From positions 1 to 21,009 of the IMG/VR virus record IMGVR_UViG_3300043734_000020: 21,009 nt of DNA; one strand, given 5' to 3'. The DNA is from a virus. The position numbers were made by a program, and so were the translations under genes. Positions 1 through 8,037 of the stretch are shown in pieces; position 1 is the first letter of the stretch; each line of letters opens with the position of its first letter. Below the pieces are notes generated by a model, which searched no databases, had not been told where the DNA came from, and worked only from the letters and a program-made list of their open reading frames with translations.

Positions 1-2
1 CC

Positions 3-3000
3 ACTAGAAACTATGTGGTTTTCAACCCAGATGATATTACCATTACCCATAAGAATGGCGAGCCGGTGGAGGCTAAGGACCAAGCCGCGGTGAAGGAAGA
101 AGCTCTCGGCCTTAAGGTCCTTGAGCGTGGTCGAAGTGGTCGCCCGATCCGCACCGAACCACTCTCGAAGGGCGATAGGCTTGAGGAGCGCACCCAGCGG
201 CTGCTTGAGGGCATTCTTCAGTCCGTTGGCCTGGGTCCAGATGGCAACCCAGGCGGCCCGGTTGGCGAGGTGATGCGGACGATGGGGCCGGGCGTCAGAA
301 GAGAGACTATGGCTCGTAGAGGCCGGAAGGCTCCATCGAAGGTTGCGGAGGTTATGCCTTTTGAAGAAGGCAAAGCAGTTGGCCTCACTGATAAAGAAAT
401 GGAGGCGTTGATAAAGAAGATTGAAGAAACCACGATTGGGAATAAGAAGTGGGTGAAGAAGCAGGCCGAGGCGCAGTTTAGACTGGAGAAAACCAATCGG
501 TGGAAAGAAGAATACAATCTGCTTGAGCCAGCGATGCGCGCGGAGGTAGAGGTTCGACCGCATATCCGCGCTTGGCTGGCGTTGCAGAAGCAGAAGATCA
601 ACCCAATGTACCTCACCGGTGTGGAGAAGCAAGATCTCCACCAATTGGTTGGAATGGGCACTGACCCAGTGGCTGCAATCCCGGATCAGGTTGCGAAGGA
701 CTATGGCTACCAAACCGGTGCCGACCTTATTCAGGATATGCGCACGCTGGCGCGGCAGGCCGAAGGCTTTAAAGGAAACATCATCGATAGGATTGTTAAA
801 CAAGAACTCACCGAGTTGGTTAATTTCTCGCAAGGCAAATCGCCGGTTGAGAAGATTAATGCCGCGATAGACCAAGCCCTGGGTCTTTCCCAAATGGACC
901 TTCTGCACGAGAATGTGGTGAAGCACGCGATGCAGATGGGGCTTAACCGTCCGCCTTGGACGAAACAAACCATGAAATGGATGGCTGCAAATGAGCTGGG
1001 GCAGCGGCTCTATGGCGGCGTTCGAGGCAATCCATCGATCACTTACACCTCTGTAGCGGCTGAGGCTTTCCGCGCTGGGCGGAAGTATATGCAGTCTTGG
1101 GCTTCGGGCAACTACGTCAAAGCTCTTCAGGACGTCGAGGATTGGTACATCAATGTCGAGATGGCCAAGCAGATGAGAGATGTGGAGAAGCTGCGCGGGG
1201 AACTCACCCGGCTTGCAAAAAAGCACAGCAAGCGTGAGGTGAAAGACTTTCCAATTGAACACCACAACTTTATCCAGCAGCTGCTTTCCCAGGTTGGAAT
1301 GAACATCGATCGCGCGCCAATGGATCTCGTGAGAGAGATTGCAGCTAGCAAATACAAATCTCTTGATGAATTCATCACGCATCTCCAGCAAGACCTTGGC
1401 GCGAGCGTGCCGGTAAGCGCAGAACTCCGTGCCGGGCGGCCAACGCCGTTGGACAAGATGACCGTAGCGCAGTTTGAGCAATTTGTCTACGCTTTGCGTG
1501 CCCTTGATAAGGACGGCCGTGACCTCCAGAAGGTCAGCGTGGCTGGGCAGATGATGGACTTGAGGGATGTGGTTGATGAAGGGTTTGGGAAGGTCGTGCT
1601 GAAGCTGCCGTTTAGACAGCCTCGTGCCTCGACACCGCAAGGTATCCTTACTAAGATCGGCCGAGCGCTTGGTCCAGAGCTTTTCTGGGGCCTTATTAAA
1701 ACCGAGACGGTTATTAATCGCTTCATGGGCTGGGACCCGCGAGGGATATTCCTCCGAGCTTTTATATATCCTCTGGCCGATGGGGCCAACCTCCGTGCGG
1801 ATTTGATAAGGGAGTATAGCAACATCTATAAGAAAGAGGTCCCCGCGATGGGGGTGATGGCAGCGCGGAAGTCGGTTAGAAATGATATATTCTTCAACCC
1901 TAGGATTCTCCGGGAATCGCAGGGACAAAGGAAGGTTCTTCTTCAGAAGATGAGCGTGGCCGACGCGGCTGGGGTGTTGGCGAATATGGGCAACAAGAGC
2001 AACGCGGATAAGTTCCTGCGGGGCTACTACATCCTCGACGCAGATGGGAATCCTGATTACGCGAGGGTGTTTAAATGGTTGGCCGATGTGCTGCCTAAGG
2101 AGTTCTGGGACCGACAGCAGATCTTTTACGACAAGATCATTAAGCCATTGAAAGAGAAGGCCGACGCGAACGACCGCGCGTTGGATGATGTGCCAGCGGA
2201 GAACCTTCCTTTTCATAGGCTGGACTCCACCGCTGTGCATGATCCTTCTGTGCCAGATCAAGCTTCTGAGCGGTATCGTACTGCTACCTCTGGGCTTACT
2301 ATCAAAGATAAGGATGGAGTTTTGCACCCGATTAACTTCGATGGATGGTATCATCCGCTGATCCCGCATGAGGAGTTTGAGGGTGGCAGAAGCGGGGAGT
2401 TTAGGCTCCAGACCAATGATTACTTCCGGGCTTCGACGCCGCGCAGCTACGAGAAGGAACGCACCGAAGCGATCTATCCACTCACCTTCACGTGGGGCAG
2501 GGTGGAGTTCACAATCTCTGAGATGATCCACGATATCGCTATGCGCGGCCCGGTTAGGAATTTCCAGAAGTTCCTCCAAGACCGCCGTGCAAGGGATATT
2601 TGGTCGAACCACTTCAATGTGGAAACCTTGCATGGCGCGGAGGAGTGGCTCATGAGCATCTCCAATGCGATGGCTGGGCAGGGACGGTTCATGCAGAAAT
2701 GGGCCGATGTGGTTAGCTATTTTAGAATGGGTGCGGTTGGTTCGCAGATTAATATGAATGTTAGCACGGCATTTAAACATCTCCCTACCGCGCTGGCTGC
2801 TGGTGTGACCCGTGCTGGGCTTCTGCCAATGCTTGAAGCGTATTGGGATTTGTATGGCAATCTCTGGAGTGGGTACAAGAACCGACAGTTTGCGAAGAAC
2901 ACTTCTGGCGAACTTAGGAAGCGGGGTGAACATTTCCAACGTGTGACTGGACATGACATGATGGTGTTCAGCAATCGCCGCGGTGTTATGGATATGCTGA

Positions 3001-3893
3001 GTAAGCTTTGGGGCACGATGTTGAAGGCCGCGGATGGCTTCTCCTCGAAGGCAACTTGGTGGGCTGTGTTCAAGCCGGAGTTTAGGAAACATGGTGATCT
3101 CGATTTAGCTCGGCAGATTGCGGATGCAGCGGTGCGTGATACTCATGGTTCAACGGATGTGACTGGGTTGCCACCGATTACTGCTAGTAAGAACCCTGCG
3201 GTGCGGTTCTTCGCAAGGGAATACCTTCCATTCCAAACCACGCTCAATTCGTTTTTCCAGATGCGATATGAGAGCTTCGCACGGATGAGGGATGGATGGC
3301 GGCAATGGCGCGAGGATGGCTGGACCAAAGCGTGGCAACAGTCGTGGTGGAAGGTGCCGAGGATTGAGTTGTTCTTTGGGTTCGTGTTCTTCATTGGGCT
3401 AGCGGTGAAAGAGCTTGCTGAAGGCCCGCCTGTGACTAGGGCACAGGTGCGGAAGGAGGAGGAGAAGACGAAAATCCCCTGGTGGTTGTATTCAGCGCTG
3501 GGTTCGTTGGAGACGTACTCAGGAATTAATGAGCTGATGAATTACTTTTATGAAATGCCGAATTCGGCTTTTGGCTTGCTGGGTTCCACTTTCGAGTCGT
3601 GGAGAAGATCAAAGGACGAACTTGAAAGGGCAACGCGGCAATATCAGCAGACTAAGAATATTTCTCCAGACGAATGGGCCTATTTAATTGAGGCCATTGG
3701 CTCTGGGGTGAGCCCGCTTCTTCTTGGCATTCCTGGGAAGCCGGTCTCGCGGGGGATTGCTGGGGAGTACCGTAGAGAGCATGGGCTGGAGGCGCCGAAG
3801 AACATTGTGGAAGAGATACGGCTTTGGATGCGGGGCAAGGTTGAGCCCCAGCGTCCAAGGCCAAGAGAGCGGCGCGGTGGGAGAAGCTTCTAG
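3..3893 (+). CDS. C-terminal part of giant polyvalent (probably ejected virion) protein, 5' end outside window
   Basis: The frame is open to the left edge. The first possible start in the window, a GTG at 15, has no Shine-Dalgarno sequence, so the true start is upstream. About 1,296 residues are visible (numbering from the GTG as 1). The opening RNYVVFNPDDITI resembles the end of toxin-like domains (for example ART-type) that sit in front of linkers in phage polyvalent proteins. A long helical, charged region follows. Residues about 775-990 (GWYHPLIP, then ERTEAIYPL, HDIAMRGPV) and the later NPAVRFFAREYLPFQTTLNSF match, from memory, the large polyvalent-protein-associated (LPD) type C-terminal regions of podovirus-like phages. 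A hydrophobic segment lies at about 1117-1135 (FFGFVFFIGLAV). The tail is Arg/Pro-rich and ends GGRSF. Inferred role: carried in the virion and delivered with the DNA. It is the only large rightward gene here and meets the leftward block tail to tail at a shared CTAG. Confidence 0.85.
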   Translation, partial: TRNYVVFNPDDITITHKNGEPVEAKDQAAVKEEALGLKVLERGRSGRPIRTEPLSKGDRLEERTQRLLEGILQSVGLGPDGNPGGPVGEVMRTMGPGVRRETMARRGRKAPSKVAEVMPFEEGKAVGLTDKEMEALIKKIEETTIGNKKWVKKQAEAQFRLEKTNRWKEEYNLLEPAMRAEVEVRPHIRAWLALQKQKINPMYLTGVEKQDLHQLVGMGTDPVAAIPDQVAKDYGYQTGADLIQDMRTLARQAEGFKGNIIDRIVKQELTELVNFSQGKSPVEKINAAIDQALGLSQMDLLHENVVKHAMQMGLNRPPWTKQTMKWMAANELGQRLYGGVRGNPSITYTSVAAEAFRAGRKYMQSWASGNYVKALQDVEDWYINVEMAKQMRDVEKLRGELTRLAKKHSKREVKDFPIEHHNFIQQLLSQVGMNIDRAPMDLVREIAASKYKSLDEFITHLQQDLGASVPVSAELRAGRPTPLDKMTVAQFEQFVYALRALDKDGRDLQKVSVAGQMMDLRDVVDEGFGKVVLKLPFRQPRASTPQGILTKIGRALGPELFWGLIKTETVINRFMGWDPRGIFLRAFIYPLADGANLRADLIREYSNIYKKEVPAMGVMAARKSVRNDIFFNPRILRESQGQRKVLLQKMSVADAAGVLANMGNKSNADKFLRGYYILDADGNPDYARVFKWLADVLPKEFWDRQQIFYDKIIKPLKEKADANDRALDDVPAENLPFHRLDSTAVHDPSVPDQASERYRTATSGLTIKDKDGVLHPINFDGWYHPLIPHEEFEGGRSGEFRLQTNDYFRASTPRSYEKERTEAIYPLTFTWGRVEFTISEMIHDIAMRGPVRNFQKFLQDRRARDIWSNHFNVETLHGAEEWLMSISNAMAGQGRFMQKWADVVSYFRMGAVGSQINMNVSTAFKHLPTALAAGVTRAGLLPMLEAYWDLYGNLWSGYKNRQFAKNTSGELRKRGEHFQRVTGHDMMVFSNRRGVMDMLSKLWGTMLKAADGFSSKATWWAVFKPEFRKHGDLDLARQIADAAVRDTHGSTDVTGLPPITASKNPAVRFFAREYLPFQTTLNSFFQMRYESFARMRDGWRQWREDGWTKAWQQSWWKVPRIELFFGFVFFIGLAVKELAEGPPVTRAQVRKEEEKTKIPWWLYSALGSLETYSGINELMNYFYEMPNSAFGLLGSTFESWRRSKDELERATRQYQQTKNISPDEWAYLIEAIGSGVSPLLLGIPGKPVSRGIAGEYRREHGLEAPKNIVEEIRLWMRGKVEPQRPRPRERRGGRSF

Positions 3894-5104
3894 GCTGTCA
3901 CCCTGAAGACCCGTTGTTTATTGGCATCGACCGCGATTGTTTTGAGCTGGCCTGCACCGACCATGATATTGATTGCGATTGGGACCTGTGTTGCTGGCAT
4001 CCGCGCGGCGAGGAACCTCCCTAGCTGGCCCTCGGTCATTGTCTTTCCATTGATTTGCGCTAGGGCCTCGTCCATCGCCATCGTGGTTGGCGAAGACACA
4101 TCGCTGAAAGTGTAGGGCATCATTGCCTCGGCGTTGCAGAGCCATCCTAGGGCCCGCTCGAAGTGCGGTAGTCGTATTACAAGATCATCTCCCTGATCGG
4201 CCGAGGCTATCATTGAGAGCTTGAGGAGATGAGCACCGCGCCGTGCACAGTAATGTCGCAGCCTGGGATGCGTTGGGGCTGGTGGGTAACCGTTCTTTCG
4301 CCAAGTGTTATAGATGGCCCGGTACTCATCGGTGACCTCAAATTGTCCGATGAGGGAATGTATCCGCAGCATGTCCTCGGCTAGTTCTGGGGTGTAGCAT
4401 CCGGTGGTGTTAAAGATATCCTCACCTATTGCAGCCGCGCCCGAATAAATAATGATCGTGCGCGACATTAACCCCTGGTCCCACGCTTCATGGGGTAAGG
4501 TACCTAATAGGTGTGAGGTTGTGGTACCTGCTAGAAGCGAGAGCTGAGGCGACTCGATCTCTACTGGATCGCGGGATATCCTCGATGCGGAGTACGGATG
4601 GCAATCATAGAATGCGGTTAGCATCCCTACCAGATCATGTGCGTATTGTGGGATAAGAACCTGTAGCTCATCCGGCATAAGCAGCAGGGAATTGAAAACC
4701 ATTCGGTCTTCGAAGAAGGTATTGGTGTCGATCTCGATGAGGGCGTCTTGCATTTCTATGGCAAGACTGGCCCCAGTCACACTCGTCGAGGCGAGATGAA
4801 AACCTTCAACCGGGAGGTACTGGCTCACTGCCGTAATAGTCTGGGACTTCCCGATCCCTGGTGGACCTACAAGAAACGCGTAAAGGTTTGGGTAAAGAAC
4901 GCTGCCTTTTACGTTTAACCATGCGCGCTGCTGGAGCATGGAGCCGATTACCACAATCCCCGCCCACCTTCGATAGATTTCTGGACATTCTAGTTTCTCC
5001 GTCTCAAGAATGAATTGGTCGATCCAAGAAGTGAATTTTCTCGGGCCGTCCTCGATCGTCTTTCCCTTTCCATTCTTTGAGCCCATGTGGGTTGGTTGTT
5101 TCAT
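3890..5104 (-). CDS. AAA+/P-loop ATPase, DUF3987-like; candidate replicative helicase
   Basis: A 404-residue P-loop ATPase with Walker A GPPGIGKS at 80-87 and a Walker B-like LLMPDE at about 141-146. A conserved lead-in (WIDQFILETE...PEIYRRWAG, about 27-49) is typical of DUF3987/phage primase-helicase ATPases. The C-terminal about 60 residues look like a winged helix. The start was chosen at ATG 5104, preceded by GGGGAG five bases away. An ATG at 5140 would only lengthen the overlap, and one at 5086 lacks a Shine-Dalgarno. Either way the gene begins about 100 nt inside the polymerase gene, implying coupled translation. No DnaB-like helicase is visible elsewhere, so this is the best replicative-helicase candidate by context. 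It is the last gene of the leftward block, and its TAG stop shares CTAG with the opposing gene. Confidence 0.85.
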   Translation of the reverse strand: MKQPTHMGSKNGKGKTIEDGPRKFTSWIDQFILETEKLECPEIYRRWAGIVVIGSMLQQRAWLNVKGSVLYPNLYAFLVGPPGIGKSQTITAVSQYLPVEGFHLASTSVTGASLAIEMQDALIEIDTNTFFEDRMVFNSLLLMPDELQVLIPQYAHDLVGMLTAFYDCHPYSASRISRDPVEIESPQLSLLAGTTTSHLLGTLPHEAWDQGLMSRTIIIYSGAAAIGEDIFNTTGCYTPELAEDMLRIHSLIGQFEVTDEYRAIYNTWRKNGYPPAPTHPRLRHYCARRGAHLLKLSMIASADQGDDLVIRLPHFERALGWLCNAEAMMPYTFSDVSSPTTMAMDEALAQINGKTMTEGQLGRFLAARMPATQVPIAINIMVGAGQLKTIAVDANKQRVFRVTA

Positions 5105-6497
5105 TATACTCCCCAAAATTCCACCCAGTCTTAACCCCATACGGAATGATGAATTGTCTGCCTCGGACTGTCATCGGATACCTTAAGAGTTTCAGCACTG
5201 TTGGGATGATCTTCTCCTCCTTCTGGTCTGGGTATTGCACTACTATTGCGTCGTGGTTGTGCAGCATGATCTGGACTACCTTGGCATTCCAGACTTGAAG
5301 CATTCCATTGTTAACGACATCCGCAAGGGAGCCCTGCGGATCATAGGCGATTGCCTCATTCACCACATCCGGATCGCTCCGGCGTCCCCAGAACTGCCGC
5401 TTTCTTCCGGTGAGAGTGGTAAGGGTGCCGGTGTCTCGGAGTTCTTCCTCAACCCTGTGCCACCATTTTATGTGGGCCGGAAATGCCTTGAAGTAGCTTT
5501 TCTGGAACTTGGTGATTGCGGCAAGGGGAACCTTGTAGAGCTTGTGCAATGTAGCGGGCGAGCCGCGGTAATTGCTACCGTGGCCGATGGATTTGCACAG
5601 CTTCCGAATTGGGTAATGCCGATAGTACTCGTAGCTCTCGGCGAACTTCTTATCGGCCTCTGGGTTCCCCGGCCAGGGCAGGCCCGGCTCGCACAGCTTA
5701 CTCACATAGGTATGGAGATCACCACTCTCGCAGGCATCAATATAGGTGGGGTCCCCAAAGAGTAGCCACTCGATGATCCCGACAATCCTGCTCTCGCCTT
5801 GCTCCGCATCAAGATAAGCGAACTTCATTCCTTCGTCGGCAATCAGCACAGATCGGAGTTGATCGGTGATGTTCTGGAGATTTCCCCCTGTACCGAATTC
5901 CGATAGACTTGAAGAAAGTCTTCCAGTGTTCGTGCCTCCGATGTTATACGACGTTCGTATTCGTCCATCACGGTCAATCTCGGTTTTAAGAACGGAAACC
6001 TTTTTGGCAATATCTCTAAGCTGCAAAAGCTGGGTAATAATAGGCCGGGCGAAGTCGTAGTCTTCCATCTTTTTGAGAGCGTTGTGATCAACAGTGACAG
6101 TTCCCCGATTTCGGATTGGAGTAATTCCCAGTCGCTCATAAAAGAGTTCCTTCAAGTGGTTGAGGCTTCGCCAGTTAAACCCTACTTGCCCGCAGCCTTC
6201 CCTTACGAAGCGTTCGATGATTTCCTCGTGCCAGGATTGTTGGTCATAATAGCTGTCCAGAACCTCAAGTCTTCGGTCCTGGTCGATGAGTACTCCACGC
6301 ACCCGCATTTCGAGCACTGGACCTTGAAGCTTCCGGGAGAAGTCGTAGGTTGCTGAAGTCGCATTATCAAGCTTCTTTCTAAGCACTTCGAGCAGCTCGA
6401 AGGTAATGCAGCAGTCAAGGCCATTGTAGATTTGCTCCCGTTCCCAGTCGTCGCAATCCTTCGGATTGAACTCATGCGTGTCGCATATGATTGCCAT
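5004..6497 (-). CDS. Family A DNA polymerase, polymerase domain with exonuclease motif III only
   Basis: A 497-residue template-directed DNA polymerase of the Pol I/T7 family. Polymerase motifs are clear: TNTGRL and NLQNI (about 189-210), motif A DAEQGESR (D230, R237), motif B R298-K302-H306-Y310, the QG of PQGSLADVV (Q388), and motif C HDA (H415, D416). Both catalytic aspartates are present. The residue equivalent to E. coli Phe762 is His306, and motif C has Ala in place of the usual Glu. The first about 35 residues hold a proofreading exo motif III (Y24-N-G-L-D28), but motifs I and II are absent and lie in the preceding cistron. The ATG at 6497 overlaps that gene's stop as TGATG and is preceded by GGGAGGAC, so the two products are probably made stoichiometrically by reinitiation and assemble into one enzyme. 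Confidence 0.95.
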   Translation of the reverse strand: MAIICDTHEFNPKDCDDWEREQIYNGLDCCITFELLEVLRKKLDNATSATYDFSRKLQGPVLEMRVRGVLIDQDRRLEVLDSYYDQQSWHEEIIERFVREGCGQVGFNWRSLNHLKELFYERLGITPIRNRGTVTVDHNALKKMEDYDFARPIITQLLQLRDIAKKVSVLKTEIDRDGRIRTSYNIGGTNTGRLSSSLSEFGTGGNLQNITDQLRSVLIADEGMKFAYLDAEQGESRIVGIIEWLLFGDPTYIDACESGDLHTYVSKLCEPGLPWPGNPEADKKFAESYEYYRHYPIRKLCKSIGHGSNYRGSPATLHKLYKVPLAAITKFQKSYFKAFPAHIKWWHRVEEELRDTGTLTTLTGRKRQFWGRRSDPDVVNEAIAYDPQGSLADVVNNGMLQVWNAKVVQIMLHNHDAIVVQYPDQKEEKIIPTVLKLLRYPMTVRGRQFIIPYGVKTGWNFGEYNETTNPHGLKEWKGKDDRGRPEKIHFLDRPIHS

Positions 6498-7540
6498 CAG
6501 TCCTCCCGCTTTGTACCTTTATGCTTACGCATATCCTTCCAGTTCCCTTCGTCACAATAGACACTGCCCAGGAACCCCAGGGCCTTCGGGCTCTCTGGGT
6601 AAAGGGCATGGTGAAGAAGCATGGTGTCTTCTTCGAAGCCATCTACTCTGATCCCGTGGGACCGGTAGAGGAAGGCGGTATCGTAGAGCCCATTCTGAAA
6701 GACCTTGCGTGGGTGAGAATTCTCGAGAACTCCTCGGAGATATCGCCAAACCTCTCGCTCAGCATCGAGAGACTCCCAATAGTTGTGACTAGGGTTGCGT
6801 CGGGGATCATGGAATGGTATAACAAGTGCTCGTTCTTTGCTAGGAGCGAGGCCGATGCATGTAACGTCTCTTCCAGATGTCTCAATATCGACAGAGAGGA
6901 GGTCAGCTCCCTCAATGTATCGTCGGTGGAAGTCATAGATGTCCTCCAAGGTTGGGTTGATCCAGATTTCTCTGGGCGAGCGCCTTATCTCTGGGAATTC
7001 GGCTTCTCTGGCTGCCTTCTGTAGGTCCATAATACAGATTGGCCGGAGCTGGTACTGTCGCATAATTGCTGCTGGATGATAAGTCGGTAGAACTTTGACC
7101 GGCTCCGCACAATAAGTCGCGCAGAGCGTAGTGCCCCGGAGTTTGGTAATTGTTGTCTTACCAGTAAATGCCCACAGCGCAGTATTGCCCAGAGCAATAA
7201 CGACGTTGGGATTAGCCTCGACAATCTCATCTTCCAGCCTTATCAATTCGTCGAGGAACTCCGCTCTCACGTAGTCCCCGGTGTGGTATCGATGCTCCTT
7301 GGTCTTGCCGCGAAGGAGCTTTGGGAACCGCTCGATTGCGGTTGTCTTCGGTCCGCACACCCAAGACATATCGTTGTCTTTGGGCCGGAAGTTAAACACA
7401 TTGGTAAGAAGGCACTCCCTGCGTTCTATCCCTGCGGCCTCAAGCATCTTGGTTAGTTCCCAGCCCGAGCTTCCAACGAACGGGAGCTTCTGCCGCTCCT
7501 CCCGTTCACCCCAGGCTTCGCCGACGATTGCGATGCTCAT
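6497..7540 (-). CDS. Uracil-DNA glycosylase (family 4-like) fused to 3'-5' exonuclease motifs I and II of the polymerase
   Basis: A 347-residue protein. Residues 1-180 are a UDG-superfamily domain: GEAWGEREE (7-15), PFVGSSG (20-26), ALGNTALWAFTG (116-127) and YHP (154-156). The Cys pair that precedes the first motif in iron-sulphur family-4 enzymes is missing because the protein starts right at the motif, so a cluster is doubtful. Residues about 210-330 are a DEDD exonuclease half: exo I DIET (D218, E220) and exo II QNGLYD (N283, D287). The protein then stops, and exo III follows in the next gene. N-terminal UDG-like domains are known on phage SPO1-type family A polymerases. What is unusual here is the break inside the exonuclease. 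The likely job is proofreading plus uracil recognition at the fork. The ATG overlaps the upstream stop as ATGA. Confidence 0.9.
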   Translation of the reverse strand: MSIAIVGEAWGEREERQKLPFVGSSGWELTKMLEAAGIERRECLLTNVFNFRPKDNDMSWVCGPKTTAIERFPKLLRGKTKEHRYHTGDYVRAEFLDELIRLEDEIVEANPNVVIALGNTALWAFTGKTTITKLRGTTLCATYCAEPVKVLPTYHPAAIMRQYQLRPICIMDLQKAAREAEFPEIRRSPREIWINPTLEDIYDFHRRYIEGADLLSVDIETSGRDVTCIGLAPSKERALVIPFHDPRRNPSHNYWESLDAEREVWRYLRGVLENSHPRKVFQNGLYDTAFLYRSHGIRVDGFEEDTMLLHHALYPESPKALGFLGSVYCDEGNWKDMRKHKGTKRED

Positions 7541-7788
7541 GGTTTACCCACCACCCGCTTGGCATAGCCCGCGATGTCATCCCAGTGGTCTTTGTAGTTG
7601 GGGTCCCCTGCGAGGATGCGGCCGATCTTGTGGGCGATCATCTCCAGGGCTTCTCTTTGATCGTGGTTGAGTTGTCTCCAGTTCTTGTACTCTCCCATTA
7701 TCAGCTTCAGGCGCTGGGTTATCTCCGCTTGTACTTTGAAGTCTCCGTGCGTCTTCCCTCGCTCGTTCAGTAGCTCGTCTGTGTTCAC
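7537..7788 (-). CDS. Small conserved phage protein (DUF6378-like)
   Basis: 83 residues, mainly helical, with RGKTHGDF near the start and the conserved-looking core EALEMIAHKIGRILAGDPN followed by DHWDDIAGYAKRV. From memory this matches a small family common in tailed phages beside replication genes (possibly DUF6378). No biochemical role is known to me. The start is GTG at 7788, preceded by GGAG seven bases away, and a TAG two codons upstream in frame excludes a longer protein. It ends in ATGA with the UDG-exonuclease gene, suggesting co-translation. Confidence 0.8.
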   Translation of the reverse strand: MNTDELLNERGKTHGDFKVQAEITQRLKLIMGEYKNWRQLNHDQREALEMIAHKIGRILAGDPNYKDHWDDIAGYAKRVVGKP

Positions 7789-7876
7789 GTGCTATCTCCG
7801 CTGCTTTGTATTGCGCAAGCTGCATCTTCCAGAGAGGAAGATGTACCGTTAGCGTACCCCACTTCTTCTTCTTCAT
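7577..7876 (-). CDS. Hypothetical basic protein, heavily overlapping the next gene
   Basis: A 99-residue frame beginning MKKKKWGTLTVHLPLWKMQ, whose ATG overlaps the stop of the upstream membrane peptide as ATGA. The first about 30 residues look like a designed amphipathic helix. After about residue 32 the frame runs out of phase through the 83-residue gene at 7537-7788 for some 210 nt and becomes Arg/Pro-rich, as expected of a frame not selected for protein. It is either a true dual-coded gene or a short gene whose original stop was lost. Function unknown. Confidence 0.4.
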   Translation of the reverse strand: MKKKKWGTLTVHLPLWKMQLAQYKAAEIAREHRRATERAREDARRLQSTSGDNPAPEADNGRVQELETTQPRSKRSPGDDRPQDRPHPRRGPQLQRPLG

Positions 7877-7989
7877 CGTTTCAGGCCCCATATCGTTAGC
7901 CCGACGTAGAAGCACAGCCCGGCTATAGACACCAGGGTGCCGAAGGTGTGGCCAGGGTCCATGAAGAAAATTCTTGGATCATAGATCAT
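7873..7989 (-). CDS. Small single-pass membrane peptide, 38 aa
   Basis: Begins MIYDPRIFFMDPGHTFG and continues into an uncharged segment of about 19 residues (TLVSIAGLCFYVGLTIWGL), ending KR*. The ATG at 7989 follows AGGAAAGCGG (Shine-Dalgarno AGGAAA, good spacing). The stop overlaps the next ATG (ATGA). It is the first gene after the terminator at 8002-8030. The topology suggests N-out with a short positive cytoplasmic C-terminus. Function unknown; small phage membrane peptides may be holin-like or superinfection factors, but nothing here decides. Confidence 0.6.
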   Translation of the reverse strand: MIYDPRIFFMDPGHTFGTLVSIAGLCFYVGLTIWGLKR

Positions 7990-8001
7990 TCCGCTTTCCT
8001 C

Positions 8002-8030
8002 AAAGAAAAGGGGAGGCCGAAGCCTCCCCC
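8002..8030 (-). terminator. Rho-independent terminator with UUCG tetraloop
   Basis: On the minus strand an 8-bp perfect stem GGGGAGGC / GCCTCCCC (8029-8010) closes a TTCG loop (8021-8018) and is followed by TTTTCTTTG. It lies eight bases past the stop of the SSB-like gene (8038), so it ends the recombination segment or attenuates transcription into the polymerase genes. Confidence 0.85.
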
Positions 8031-8037
8031 GTATTCT

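Noticed and set aside
5235-7024. Rightward ORFs of 176 and 177 residues
   Set aside because: Both lie antisense to the polymerase and UDG-exonuclease genes, which have intact catalytic motifs.
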